A stretch of 64,000 nucleotides of DNA from Eutrigla gurnardus (lineage: Eukaryota > Chordata > Actinopteri > Perciformes > Triglidae): assembly GCA_963514095.1 (NCBI GenBank), contig OY741277.1, positions 8,027,409-8,091,408 of the forward strand, read 5' to 3'. A model generated the notes under the pieces. It saw only the letters and a list, made by a program, of their open reading frames with translations, had not been told where the DNA came from and made no database searches. Below are positions 1 to 12,048 of this stretch, piece after piece; position 1 is the stretch's first letter, and each line of letters starts with the position of its first letter. The translations under genes were made by a program, and so were the position numbers.

Positions 1-667
1 ATCAAAGAAACCCATCAGCATGAACCCTCGACTTAATCACCTTACTTCTCTGTTACAGGAGGCCATGTTTTTGTCACGAAGAAGGCTGTCAAACTGACGA
101 TGACTCCGCTCTGTACATGTCGTCAAAAATGTTAAGCGCATCAGTCTCATAGCCCAAGTCTTATATTCTCCACTTCTGCTCATCTAGATTTAAACACAAA
201 CCTACACACTTCCTCAATGTATGTTCACGAGAACCAAAGCACACAGTGGCAATTATTCCTAATGTCAGCATATACAACTACTTACTCTTTAAAAAAGAGT
301 GAAATCTTTATTAACAACTTTAAACCAGTGCGAGGAAAACATGTTCAATTATTTCCATAAATGGCAACATAAACTACCACAGTTACTCAGAAGACGTGTT
401 TTTACGAAGGCTGTTCATCTACACTGATGTCCCACAAAAAGATGAACTTTGACTCTCTGACTCAGCATTTGTTTTTTGGCTGCATAAACACTCACAGAGG
501 AACGAATGATGTAATCTATTATCGTCACCACAACAATAATGCAACGCTCCTATTGTTATAATCATCCGCTATCTGAGTCAGACTCCACAAACGCTGGTGC
601 AGGAGATGACACCAACAGATGGTAGACACACAACACAGACTTTCTCCCTTTATTAATCTCTCTCTCA

Positions 668-668
<1 letters not shown>

Positions 669-706
<38 letters not shown>
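669..706. repeat. (AC)n microsatellite
   Basis: Uninterrupted AC dinucleotide array of about 19 units within SNTB1 intron 1. The Cys/Val-rich open frame across it is only repeat translation. Confidence 0.97.
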
Positions 707-708
<2 letters not shown>

Positions 709-2842
709 ACTTAGCACATCCGACCACATACACTGACTGTGACTTAACATGATAACAGCCATGCATGTATACACACGGACATCCCGCTGCTGACTGTCAC
801 GAACGGCCTGCAGACATACCCATCCAGATGTCAGGTGATGACAGGTACGGCTTGTTAGGGATCAACAGGGGAGCTTACAGGACACTGAATCATTTCCTGT
901 CTGCTGAAGTGTGGCAGATGTTTTTGGTTTTGTTTTGTATTCTGACTTTCAGTTCCTCACTTATTCTGCTTTTAGGCTTTTTGGACTTGCCTTTGTGTTT
1001 TATCCTACTATTCTCCATCATATTTATCCATTTTGACCAAAATGATCATTGCCTACTCACAGAGTAGCTTTGCAATCGTCCCTTTGGATTTCTCCACATC
1101 AGATGTGTGGTAGGTTGTATGAGCAATATGCAGCATTTACAGTGTTTTGCAACAACTGCTTACACACCCCTTTTTTTGCTCAATGTGTTGAAATTCTACA
1201 CACAAGGCAAATAAGACACAACTCTTTGAGATAAACATCTCACTCTGTGTCAAAGTGAAACTCTGCAATCAAAAAACAAACAATCCTTTTTTCTAAAAAA
1301 GCATTTGTGCAACAAAATGTGACTCCCATGCACCATTTGAATGAGTCTTTTAAAGCTGACACTGATGTAAAAAGCACTGCTGTCTTTAATACTTTGTTTC
1401 CTATACTATATTTTATGTTTTCACATACAGACTTGTGTGAAAGATTGTTCCAGCCCAGTACATCTGCTCACACTCCAATGAACACAGAACATAGAGAGGC
1501 TTAAGAAAAAATATATACAGCTTATTTTTTTTCCATTGCAGGTTTTTACAACAAGAAACACATTGAAAAGTAGAATTAAAGGACATTAATCAATAGAATA
1601 TTTGTTTGTGTTATTGAAAAAAAATAAAAAAAAAATAATTACAGTAACAAGGATTAATTGCAGGAGTTTGATGTAAGAATTTTGTTGTGCTTGTAAAAAG
1701 TGTTTGGTTTTTTGTTGCATTCGTTTAAGGCATAGTTACAAAAGTTAAGGTTTGATCCTTTTTTCGAAGCATTTTGAAATGAACAATTTCAAACCCTAAA
1801 AACAAAAGTGTAAGGCTTTGAATAAACAGTGTGTTTGTGTGCTCTAATGTACGCTACAAACATTAGCATGTCCTGCTAACTATTGACCTCTTCCAGGTTT
1901 TATTTCCTAGGCTGAGAAGCTCTCATTAAGTAGGCTGTGGTACGTTATAGGTTACACTTAGGTCATTAACTGTTGAAAATGATTATTGTTTTTGCCTTAC
2001 ACATGTAGCTTTACCCTCAAGCTGCCTACACAGCAACCGCAAAGCAAATTCTCTACTACTCCGAGGTCTGTGAAAATCAAATTAGCCTCTTAGCAGCAAT
2101 GAGCCAACCATGGGAAGTCTTTGTTCAGGTACAATCGGCATAATACATAAATGTCCTAAATAAATAATCTGACCTCTCCTTGTGCGGGGTAGACATCTCC
2201 TTCTGGCTCTCAAATGCTTTTTAATCTAAATATGGAAATGATTTATGCATCCCGTTTTAATTATAAAACACAAGTGAATTTAATTTTCTCAAAAGGAATT
2301 GTTGTGCCGAAGGGAAAATATACTTAACACCCCCATGGTCGGACTGTGTTTTCAATCATCATTATCCAAAACAATACTACAAAAAAGGACAATGCAAGGA
2401 AAACAAAACAGTTCAACCACAGCTGTGAATATTAAAATACTTTATCATTGTGTGCCTCTTTTGGCCACAGAAACACCTGTAAAGTTCTGTCATTCCTGCA
2501 TCGGGGATTTATGAAGATGTTTAGCACCGGCAGGTAAAGAGTTCACATCCAGTCCACCTCACAGGTTTTCTATGGGCTGATGCCACGTGAAGGCAGGTGC
2601 TGCTAACTAAGGACACTTGTTTGCATGTCTTTCTGACAAATGTCGCATACTTTCTCTCGTCCTTTTTTTCTAGACACGCCACGTGTCGTAGGACAAGCAC
2701 AGGAGTAAAATAAAATCAATGATGGTCGAATTCAGTTTGGGGGGTCTTGTCTTGGCTTACTGGGATGCTTGCATGGAGCAGAGTCATTGTTAGCGTTATT
2801 AGTAACACCTGTGCTTTTTCCTGCAATGACAATTCAAAGTGT

Positions 2843-3027
2843 CTGCTGTGAAAAAGGCCAATCGCTGCATGAAGCTTGTCAAAGAAATCATTGGAGGCAA
2901 CCCCCTCCGACTTTCAGACACCGTTGGACCATTCAGCATCTTGTTTCAAGCGCACACGGCGTGTGGCCTGCTGCTGTTCTGCTGCAGGGGACCAGGTTGC
3001 GTTGCCAATCGGCCTTTCTCACAGCAG
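2843..3027. repeat. imperfect inverted repeat in SNTB1 intron 1
   Basis: The left arm at about 2843-2862 (CTGCTGTGAAAAAGGCCAAT) pairs with the right arm at about 3008-3027, whose reverse complement differs at only two of 20 positions. About 145 bp lie between the arms. It could be an old foldback or miniature transposon remnant. No target duplication was found. Confidence 0.6.
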
Positions 3028-4374
3028 GCACGTTGACCTGTCATAGCAGCACCAGCACCGTGGCTTCGTCCTATTCAAGTGTTCCAATGAGTGACAGCGA
3101 GCCAGCGTGAACAATAACAGGAACCTGAAATCAAAGCGGCTGCACGGAATTCAGCCATCATTCATTTCGTTGTTTGCTGCTGTTGTGTTCTTTCCTTATA
3201 ATACGTCAACATGTCTGCAACACACACTAATGAAATGACCCAAGGTGAACTGAGGAGCCGCTGCTCCAGGTGGACCTCGTTAGGCCACTTAACTCTAACT
3301 CACCATCTCTGGCGTGACTTCTGTACTAGGCGCTACCTGTATATTATGTATCATATTCCATCTGTTTGCAATTGAAGTGCATTATTTGTGCATAACCAAT
3401 CCTTCGCTGCACCTACACGGTGGCCGTGGTTGCTAGGAGCTTCGCAGCACTACGAGCTACAGAATCCTGATCGATCCCCTATAGGGACATTTACTTTTGA
3501 CATGTCAGACCGCATGCCGAGCCACAGAATAGAACCAGCAGAGAGCCGGCGTCTTGCTCAGGGGCCACTTTCACAAAAGCGGATGCACTCTGACATGGGG
3601 ACTTGCACTGTGCTCCTGACCGCCGGGTCGATCTGGAGTGAGCGGTCGCTGCCTATTTGAGCTGGATTTGTTGTCCATCTTGCTGATGAATTTCTAAAAT
3701 AGCTTGCCAGTTCTATACCGTAAAATGTACAGATGCACGTGTGAGGTCTCTCGCATACACACTGCATGCAACGCCCCTCTCCCATGAGACATGCAGTAGC
3801 TCTCCTAACAATTGAGTCCGATTTTTGCTCCTCATCTCCTTCTTCCTCGTATAACACAGTCTTTGTCTTTCACATCTTAGAGGCTGGCTTACACTCAGGA
3901 ATAAAAAAAAGGAAATAAATTATCAGTCAACGTGCTGGGTTACCCTTTAAGCACCTTTCACGCCCCCAGAGATCCACGAATCCCCTAAAAAACCCAATTT
4001 GTCACTTTGTGCTATTCCTCTATGTGTCACTGCTTTGGCAAATGCAAATTATCTGTTAAATTGCAGTTGTGGTGAACTTCTGTCTCTGTATTAATCTTAA
4101 GTTAACTCTGGCTGTCGTCTTTATATCAGCCTCTTAGTCTCCCTCGTTAGCTCTCCTTCTGTTCCGTCTCTTTCTATCTCTCTCCCTCACAGCACTTTCC
4201 CCATTAAATTCACATTTCAGCTACACCCCCTCCCCCCCATCTCTTCTTCCTTAGCCTGCTCCATTCCCTCTCCCTTTCTTTCTTATCTCAGTAAGTTTTC
4301 AGCTGGGACCTGCTTTTTCCTCTGCAGTGTAGCCCCTGTGTCCCCCTGGGAAGGACCATCACCATACCTCACAT

Positions 4375-4424
4375 ATGTGTGCGTGTGTGTGCGTGTGTGA
4401 GTGTGTGTGCGTGTGTGAGTGTGT

Positions 4425-4481
<57 letters not shown>

Positions 4482-4505
4482 TGTGTGAGTGTGTGTGTGT
4501 GTGTG
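4375..4505. repeat. compound (GT)n microsatellite
   Basis: GT array interrupted by GCGT and GAGT units (4375-4435), then a purer run to about 4480, then GAGTGT variants. The His/Thr-rich minus-strand open frames here are repeat artefacts. Confidence 0.95.
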
Positions 4506-4645
4506 CTCGTGCAAGAGTGAGTGAGTGAGAGACACTTTGTTCTTACTGTCTTGAGTCCAAGAGTCCTCACAGGAACATGAATAAAACACTCAGTAACGCG
4601 CACATTTCCGCTGTGTGAATGTAAGTGTATTAGTGATTGCGTACT

Positions 4646-4647
<2 letters not shown>

Positions 4648-4693
<46 letters not shown>

Positions 4694-4699
4694 TGTGTT
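4648..4699. repeat. (GT)n microsatellite
   Basis: About 25 GT units with one AT interruption near 4687. It is the second of three GT arrays within 530 bp. Confidence 0.95.
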
Positions 4700-4862
4700 A
4701 GGGGGGTAAAATGATGTTCATTCTTCAGAATGGAATCTGCCTGCCATCGAGCTAATTTTCCTCTTCACTTGGCAAAAAACCCCCAAAACAACTGCACAAC
4801 ATAACAACTTGTCTGCACTGCTGGAGTGAGTTGAAAGCAAGTGTGTATGCCTTTTACATATG

Positions 4863-4865
<3 letters not shown>

Positions 4866-4903
<38 letters not shown>
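4866..4903. repeat. (GT)n microsatellite
   Basis: Pure GT array, third in the cluster inside SNTB1 intron 1. Confidence 0.95.
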
Positions 4904-4905
<2 letters not shown>

Positions 4906-5845
4906 AGATACACTTGAAGGAACATAGAGCTGGATTTGTTTGAGGGTGAGGGGAAGAGAGACCATATGAGTTTGACCTTGCATAATTCTCCCATGGCACC
5001 TCTGATTGCATAATAACTGTTTCCTTCAAAATCTGAACTGTTGTTTTATGCAAAAAGGCACACGGTCGGTCACCTGGTCCCTCACCCAAATATGGAATAC
5101 ATCTAGGGCTTCCTGCAAAGTTGCACAATTAAGTAGAGTGCTGCAAATTGACTAAATTTGCAACTACGAAAAGTTTTGGTTCAGTTTAACAGCCTGGGAG
5201 TCTGTTTGGTGACAAATTGTGACATTAGATCAAATGAGATATGAATATTATAGACTGGTGCAATAACAACACTTGTCTTTATTCGCTCTTGCTATTAACT
5301 GGTAACTCCTTTCTTAAATGAAAAGAAAATGACATCTACAGCAGAGGTTTGTCATGCAGGCGTCTACGCTCAGAGCCCTGCTGCTTTCCCTCTAATCAGG
5401 GAGGGATTCGCTATGGGAAGCTAAGTGAATCAACTGGCGGGTAGGAGACAAAACTTGCAGCACTCTGGATGGCATGCATCAAACAGCCAGTATCGGAAGC
5501 CACTAGGGAGGATAAACTCCCAGTCTTACAGACATGTCTCCCTCCCTGAAGGATGAGGGTTGCATGTAGCTCTGGAGTTCCCTTAGGGATCTTTGAGTCT
5601 GGTGATATATAGGACTCCTATTTCCCCAAGATATGCTGTCCAGTCCTTCCCTATAATATATTAATACAAACACTCATATGTGGGCTCCCTACAATAACAC
5701 CTAATCTTGTCTTTGTCAAAATTAATTGGGTCATACTTGCAGTATGGAAGAAGTTTAGGATTCCCTGACCCACCCCTCTCATTCACCTTTGGGTCCAACA
5801 TGGTTTCTGTCACCCTCTCACACACAGTCTGCCCAGCCTGCCTAC

Positions 5846-6392
5846 CTTCCAGTGTCACCTCTTTCCCGGCCCGCTTCAGCGCCTGCACAGCCTCGTCGTG
5901 GGTCGCGTCCCGCAGGTCCCCGCCGTTCACGGACAGGATGGCGTCCCCGACGTACAGAGCCTGGGTCTGGTCTGCCGCGAGCCCCTTGAATATCTTACTT
6001 ATCAGGATGGGCATCTTATTCTCCTTCCCACCCTTGATGCTGATCCCGAGTCCTCCGACCTCCTGCTTGGTCACCTTGACGCACCGCTTTCTGTTGGCGA
6101 TCGCCTCCGGAACTCGCTCCGGGAGGTCCGTGAAGGCGGTGCGCACGGTCGGGGGTCCGTTGTTGGAGTTGGCGTTGTTGTTGTCAAGGTAGGATCCGTT
6201 GGTGACGCCGTTGGAGTTGACATTGTCGTTCACATGGTCGCCAACGCAGCTCTCCTCGCAGCTCAACGTGAGCGCTTCCTCGTTCAAGTTGACCAAAACT
6301 TTGTGCCACCGTTCGCGCACCAAAACCTCCACAAATCCACTTTTCCGTAGTCCGGAGGCACCTGAAACTCCCGTCGCTATTACCACCGCCAT
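5846..6392 (-). CDS. SNTB1: beta-1-syntrophin, first coding exon (partial gene)
   Basis: Syntrophins are cytoplasmic adaptors of the dystrophin glycoprotein complex. Their PDZ domain binds sodium channels, nNOS and kinases, while PH and SU domains bind lipid and dystrophin. This exon encodes 182 residues plus one base. Residues ~18-46 are the first half of the split PH1 domain (VEVLVRERWHKVLVNLNEEA). An Asn-rich linker follows at ~52-80. From ~108 comes the PDZ domain, with the carboxylate-binding loop GLGISIKGGKENKMPILIS and the segment LAADQTQALYVGDAILSVNG. The wording matches SNTB1 (RTAFTDLPE, IFKGLAADQTQALYVGDAI) better than SNTB2. The start at 6392 (MAVV...) was chosen because mammalian SNTB1 also begins MAV and the context is aagATGG. 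The frame stays open to an ATG at 6455. The exon ends in a phase-1 donor (GAAG|GTAGG), as expected before the next codon, Val. Later exons lie outside the window. Confidence 0.95.
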
Positions 6393-6700
6393 CTTTGGAG
6401 CATGTCTTTTAAAATGACATGTGATTTTTTTTTTGTGTGTGTGTGTTCCCAGCACGCTCCCACGCGTCCACGTCCACTCCGTCCGCCTCGCGCTCAGGCT
6501 GGACTTTGCCCCTCTTAAGTTTTCCGCGGGACTAGTCGAGCGTCCCGTCCGACCAGCGCGAGCCCTCTCGGAGCAAGCTGCTCCCCCGCTCCGCCTGCCC
6601 GAGATCTCCTATCTGCTGGGTGGAGTTTGCTCCCCCCCGCCGTCTGCCGATCCCATCTCCAGATCCTGCATGCAAAATGAAAATGTGTTCATCATTTCCC
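6393..6700 (-). promoter_or_regulatory. SNTB1: SNTB1 CpG-rich promoter and 5' UTR region
   Basis: The sequence directly upstream of the SNTB1 start is rich in G+C and CpG (about 6450-6660), unlike the AT-rich surroundings, and the CpG density continues into the exon. I see no TATA box at a fitting distance. This is the usual picture of a CpG-island promoter. The exact start of transcription cannot be read from sequence. Confidence 0.6.
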
Positions 6701-9700
6701 CCTCAACGTTTGTGACGTGACAATTGAAGCAGAGTTGAACGAGAATAAACATATTTAGCCTTTCATGTTAACGCATGTTAGACTACATTACAAAGGATGT
6801 AGTAATGTTAAAACATGGGTGTCTTTTGTGAATAAAACCATAATTGTGTTTTGTGAGTCACTGGGCCAAGTGGAGCCGAAACGGTGACAGAAAACTGGAC
6901 TTGAAAAATATATATATATTATTATTGCAGCTATTTTAAAACATGTTCCCAAATAAGTAGAATAATCTCAAACACAACTAGAAGTTTGTAGTCTTCAAAT
7001 TCCCCCAGAGACCCCTTCCTGCTGCTGGACGCGTTCACGCTGCAGACGTGAGACCAGTACGCGCGTGCAGGGGTGCCATAGGGGTGAGAGCAGCAGTGGC
7101 GCGCGTGCAGGAATGCGCCTGTGCCTGTTTTGATGTTTCCGAGAGAAAGAGAGCGTTTTGTTACGGGACTGACAGCTCTGAAAGAGCACCCCTCCGAGGC
7201 TTTGCTCTCCATCTCTATTCTTATTGTTATTATATGGATTATTGTTCCGATGGGATGACCGCAGGTCCCGTCAATCTTGCAGGCTCGTGAGAGTTCAGAT
7301 GAGCAAACTCAGACCGGTGGGGGGCGCAACTAGTGCTATCATCACCACAAAGCCCGGAGCCGCTGCGAGACTGACTGACAGGGAGACAAAAGTCACGATG
7401 CAGCGTCAGTCAGCCACATGATGATATCAGGCAGACAAAAAAAGCCAAGCAGCTGCTGTGAGTGACTTCAATGAACACTTGAAGTGCATAGGATTTACAG
7501 CCTTTTGGATGTAGCAACACTTAGATCCATAAATATTAATTTTCTTTTTAACAGCGTGACATGCTGCTGTCAGTAAGAAACGGCCTCACGCTGAGCGAGA
7601 AGCAATGTAGCCGCGACACCTACTGGTGATACTTTAAATTCATGTCTGCGAGGGTGAACGTCTGAACAGGCACGAAGCTACTACAACCGAGAGGAAGCCC
7701 CACTGGTAAATAAAATAACAACAATAAACAGAGTATATATATCTTCATGCTGGGAGATTTTAATTTGGTTATATTAACCTTTGCACTCGTATTTCTGTAC
7801 TAATGTTGATTTGTGATTGTATTATTGTGTTATTTTATTCATTTCGCTGGTTGTTGTCTTATTGGTTATACAGTACAAAGACAATTTTCCTCCCATGGTG
7901 CCATTGAGATTAATCTGTATAATTATATTCTAGAAACACAACAGAAACCCAACGTGTACATTTAAATTTAAAAAGATAGGACTCTGACACATCTTTAAGG
8001 CATTTTGTTATCATGAATGACTAATGTTTCATATGCAGCTTTTTTTTTTTTTTTAATAATAAAGCTGCTGCAGGTTGAGTTATGTCAATTAAATTAATTG
8101 GTTCACTTCAAATAGTGTGCAGCCAAGATTCAAAGAGGTTTTCTTCTTTGGGGAGTCCAACAAATGGAGGAGGGGTGAGGAAGCATATGGAAAGGTCACA
8201 TTGTTTGCCCCGTAATGCTTCTAGTTGATTTCATATTTATGTCCACAGGTTATGGATGTAAAGCGAAAATGACCTCTATATGTTCTGTTACTGAGCAACA
8301 GCACCTGGGCCTAGTTTATTATAATGAGCTAAAATTAAGACGAAATAAGGGCATTATCTAATGTTATGATTAATATTATATATTTCTGTGTATGTGTCAC
8401 AATTAAGCAAATTGTGTATTCAGAGGAATATATAGTACATGCATGCCTACAATGAAGGAGTCAAGCTTCCTCACTAAACTACAATGGATCATTACTACTG
8501 AGCTGCACAAAAGAGGTGGTTTATTTTGAGAAAGAGACTAAAACAGAAATCCTAAGAATACTTTGGTTTAATGAGGTGTAGGAGCGTCTATTGATTTTTA
8601 CTTTTATATGGAAATGAGCCATGAGATTAAATGTACATTCTTTGTTGTGGTAATGGCCTTCAAAACCAGCAAACAGAGAATGCAACCTTATTAAAGGTAA
8701 TGGTATTTAAAGGTTTTTAATGAATCTTTTTTTAATCCTCAGTCAGCCCTAGACAATGCAACAGGGAGCAGCTGCAGACAGAGTTATGCGTACACACAGT
8801 CCCATAATTACACATGGGGTTCGTATTATGAGTCTATGAACTGGCTTTCTGGAGTAGTTAAGAGAGTTAAGTCTTTTGCTCAAGAGCACTGCAACCGATT
8901 TAGGAAAATGTATTTATCAGAGATAAGGTGAGAGAAATATTCCTTTGGCCTATTTTAGGGGGGCTGGGGATACCCTAAATTGTTCCCAAGCCCACCCAAA
9001 TAATTTGGCTTTTTATTTATTTGTTTTCAACACAAACAGAAGCAAGAATATGACTTCAATAAATAATATTATTTGTCATTATTGGCCTAAATGATTGTAG
9101 TTCTGGTTGTTTTTCCTTCACTTCAATGTTAACTTCCCGGGTGATGTAGAGCACTCCATTCCACTTGTTCATTGAGGGAACGCCAGTAAAAGAACTCCAT
9201 TCCACGTAGCGTCCAACACTGCGTGCACTTTTTACACACGAGAGCGCCACATACATGGATATAAGGAGATTGTTTTCAAGTGTTAACTAAGTCAGCGTCA
9301 CTACTGGTAGTAGTAATTAGTTACCTTCAGATAAGTCACAGCAGTGAGTCCTTTGGAGCATCTAATAGATTAGACGATCACTGTTTTAACATATTAAGTG
9401 TTGATGCATGACAGTAAGTTGCATAAGCAAGTAAAAGTGTTGGTTTTTATTTGACATATTTCATAGCCTGATTTGAACGTCTTCCAGGATCTTATCATCC
9501 CAGGCCAGACATTAACTAATGGTCAAATTAATTTATTTAGCCTACTTGTTTTAGTTTAAACAGCTTCAATAAGCTACATTCAAATAACTGGTTGATGATT
9601 AAACCAGGTGTGTGGCCTATGATGACATTCCTATGATTTCAAGAGTGTTATGCTCCATATTAAATCTTTAATGTTAATGTTTCTGTGTAAATGTAATATT

Positions 9701-10276
9701 CCACACATGCGCCGTCCTCTTTGTTTACCTTTTAATTCCTCCGGGCTTCCCCTGGTAACCCAGTGTTAAACGTCGCAACGCTATGAACTGTGGGTAATTC
9801 CCTCAGGGCAAAGTCAGCATCGATGCTGACTTACGGAAAGTGGCTCAAAAAGTCAGAGAGCGAGCCCTCACGCACCTGACGATGTGACCTTCAGGGACTT
9901 AATGGGAACGAGCAAGGACATTGGTATTGGGCCACACTGCCGAGGTGAGCTTATTATTTCTGCGTTGTTTACCCTCCATTGTTACTTGCTCGCTATCTTC
10001 ACTTTCACTTTCTTGCATTTGTTGGCACATTGGAACACTTTTTTTTGTTTCTTCCCGCCACCAACTGTCAATCTTTGTAAAACAACCTCCACAGGCCGAT
10101 TGCCAACATCGGATTTGGTACGAAACGTTTGTGAAACAAATAGTCAACTGAGGAATTTATAGGAGGGGTTGGCTGGGGCTGAATGTGACAGATGTGTTGC
10201 AATGTATGCATTGCTGCTTCATGCCGGATGTAGAGAAGTGTTGTAGCCTATTGACTACATACTTGTTACATTCTCA
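6701..10276. other. intergenic region between SNTB1 and LINE/TRIM region
   Basis: No gene is supported. A second CpG-containing patch lies at about 7010-7430 and could be part of a wide SNTB1 promoter, but its open frames are not recognisable. Positions 7700-9700 are AT-rich without coding signals. A 22-bp perfect palindrome lies at 9811-9832. The 92-residue open frame at 9884-10162 has no recognisable motif and is not called. Confidence 0.6.
9811..9832. repeat. 22-bp perfect palindrome
   Basis: The site reads the same on both strands and is centred on ATCGAT, with core GTCAGCATCGATGCTGAC. It has no spacer. It lies in a modestly GC-rich patch (9700-9960) with no assigned gene. Confidence 0.9.
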
Positions 10277-10344
10277 TTTCTTCTTCTTCTTCTTCTTCTT
10301 CTTCTTCTTCTTCTTCTTCTTCTTCTTCTTCTTCTTCTTCTTCT
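10277..10344. repeat. (TTC)n microsatellite
   Basis: About 22 tandem TTC units (GAA on the minus strand). It is a pure polypyrimidine tract with mirror symmetry, able in principle to form triplex DNA. The poly-Phe open frame across it is an artefact. Confidence 0.97.
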
Positions 10345-10466
10345 GCCCTTCTATCCATTCACCCATTCTCCTCGCTCCTCTCACATTCCCTTCCACTTTG
10401 ACCTGTTTGACCTATTGGTGCAATAGCTTGCTATTTATACTGTATGTTTTGTTATATGGACTAAAG

Positions 10467-10468
<2 letters not shown>

Positions 10469-10523
<55 letters not shown>
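10469..10523. repeat. (TTA)n microsatellite
   Basis: About 18 TTA units, 125 bp right of the TTC array. The poly-Ile reading frame is an artefact. Confidence 0.96.
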
Positions 10524-10525
<2 letters not shown>

Positions 10526-10935
10526 CAGGGAGCTGATGGGGGGATTTAGAGCAGGTATATGCAAGTAGGCGTGGCAGTCGGATGGAGCTGAATGGTGGGA
10601 AACAATGGGAGCACTGCAGGACAGAGAGGGATCCACAGAGTCCTGGCAGACTAAAAAAAACAAAAACAAATTATGCAAAGATGCTGCTCTTGCCAGAACA
10701 TGTCAGTGTCATACTTACCCGCATAATGTCATACTGCCCGAGCCCCCTTTTAAAAACAATCCCTTTATCTTCACTTATGCAAAGTAGGAAAAACACAGTG
10801 TTTCATATTCAAAGTTAGTATGAACAAATGACAACACAAACATTGTTTTTGTGGAACAATTTACACAAGAAAAAAATAATACTTTCCTTCAAGGAGTTCA
10901 CGGGATCTTGTTCATGATGAGTGAGGGAAGAAGGA

Positions 10936-11432
10936 AGCATGAGATTGACAGGCGGATTGGTGCGGCGTCAGCAGTATTGCAGGCTCTGTACCACACTGTC
11001 GTGGCACAATTTACCAGTCAATCTATGTTCCAACCCTCACCTGTGGTCATCAGCTTTGGGTAGTAACCGAAAGAACAAGCGGCCGGGATGTGTGCCCTCC
11101 GTAGGGTGGCTGGGCTCAGTCTTAGAGAGAGGGGGAGGAGCTCAGTCATGAGGGAGGAGTCGAGCGGCTGCTCCTCTGTGCCGAAAGGAGCCAGCTGAGG
11201 TGGTTCAGGCATCTGATTGCCTCCTGGACGCCTCCCATCGGGAGGTTTTCTGGGCGTGTCCGAATGGGCGGAGTCCCGGGGGCAGACCCAGGATGGAGGG
11301 ATTATATCCCGGCTGGCCTGGGAGCGGCTGGGGATCCCCTAGGAGGAGCTGGTGAGCGTTGCTGGGGAGAGGGACGCCTGAAATGCCCTGCTTAGCCTGC
11401 TGCCACTGTGACCCGACCCTCGTGGATGGATA
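10936..11432 (+). mobile_element. LINE (non-LTR retrotransposon) 3'-end remnant
   Basis: The segment carries the degraded C-terminal part of a LINE reverse transcriptase open frame. An early frame reads HEIDRRIGAASAVLQALYHT, and later DNA encodes the usual LRRVAGLS, QLRWFRHL and PPGRLP-type stretches. Frames are broken by stops and small deletions. One deletion of about 14 bp near 11077 joins AACAAG directly to CGGCCG, judged from memory of fish copies. It ends near a GGATGGAT tail at about 11425-11432, the expected 3' terminus. It is 5'-truncated and inactive. I recognise the tail as very common in fish genomes but cannot assign a clade with certainty. Confidence 0.8.
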
Positions 11433-12044
11433 GAGTTTCTAAAATGTGACCTATTTCTATCCAAGTAAACAAATATGATCCACAAGTAGTTGCTTTAAAT
11501 ACAGCTTTGTGTAAACTTGCAGGCACATTCAAGCTTCTTTCCACTCCATCGTAAAGATTAAATGCAGAAACTAAAAAGCACTTTTACTGAAGAAAGAATG
11601 CTGCAGAGATTATTCTTCAATTACACTTTGGCACATAAAACTGACTGAAGTGACTACAGGAAGTAGTAATAAAGGGTTATTTATACGCCATATTAGGCGA
11701 AATTATGCTTTTAATGGCATTACATGTCATAAGGGGTTAATAGAGTAGAGCAGATGGTTGAGTCAGGGGAGGAGGAGCATCATTGCATCACTTATAGAGA
11801 AAGGAAACTTTGTTGAACACAGATCGATTCTACCATTTGCATACAAGGACAAACAGCAGGGCAGATTATCCAATAAGGTACAGTTCAACTCCTCTGTTGA
11901 CATATTGATAATATTCTGATATTGTTGTGTATTCATATAGCTACGTATTACATGTAATGAACTTTGCACATTTTTTTTCATAAAATGGCTAGCAGCAGCA
12001 GCACAAACAAACGGTTCTAAGCTTTAAAACCTCTCCTCTGTTCT
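11433..12044. other. region upstream of TRIM gene
   Basis: AT-rich sequence without an assignable gene. It probably contains the intron that precedes the TRIM coding exon, since a splice acceptor lies at its right end (12045-12046). The upstream non-coding exon and promoter could not be located. Confidence 0.5.
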
Positions 12045-12048
12045 AGAT

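Larger units (their letters stand above)
1..5845 (-). other. SNTB1: SNTB1 intron 1 (partial)
   Basis: This stretch lies downstream of the SNTB1 first-exon splice donor (GT at 5845-5844 on the minus strand) and runs off the left edge. I found no second SNTB1 exon here, which fits the very long first intron of mammalian SNTB1. The open frames present are short and look random, or are translations of CA/GT repeats. It holds several dinucleotide repeats and one imperfect inverted repeat, listed separately, and otherwise nothing I can assign. Confidence 0.8.

Noticed and set aside
4283..4648. Minus-strand open frames of 121 and 76 residues rich in His-Thr
   Set aside because: They are translations of the GT microsatellite. 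The same applies to His/Thr- or Val/Cys-rich frames at 562-774, 4718-5128, 13706-13951, 30179-30412, 56325-56729 and 61909-62304.
5707..6350. Plus-strand open frames of 150-161 residues
   Set aside because: They are antisense to the SNTB1 exon, whose minus-strand frame encodes the recognisable PH/PDZ protein.
5846..6392. Assignment as SNTB2 instead of SNTB1
   Set aside because: RTAFTDLPE, GGKENKMP and ALYVGDAILS fit SNTB1. SNTB2 differs at these places (GGRENRMP, ALRLGDAILS).
9884..10162. Plus-strand open frame of 92 residues with a hydrophobic stretch
   Set aside because: No family motif, no splice support and an overlapping antisense frame of similar length. Treated as chance.
10185..10568. 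127-residue frame with poly-Phe and poly-Ile
   Set aside because: Created by the TTC and TTA microsatellites.
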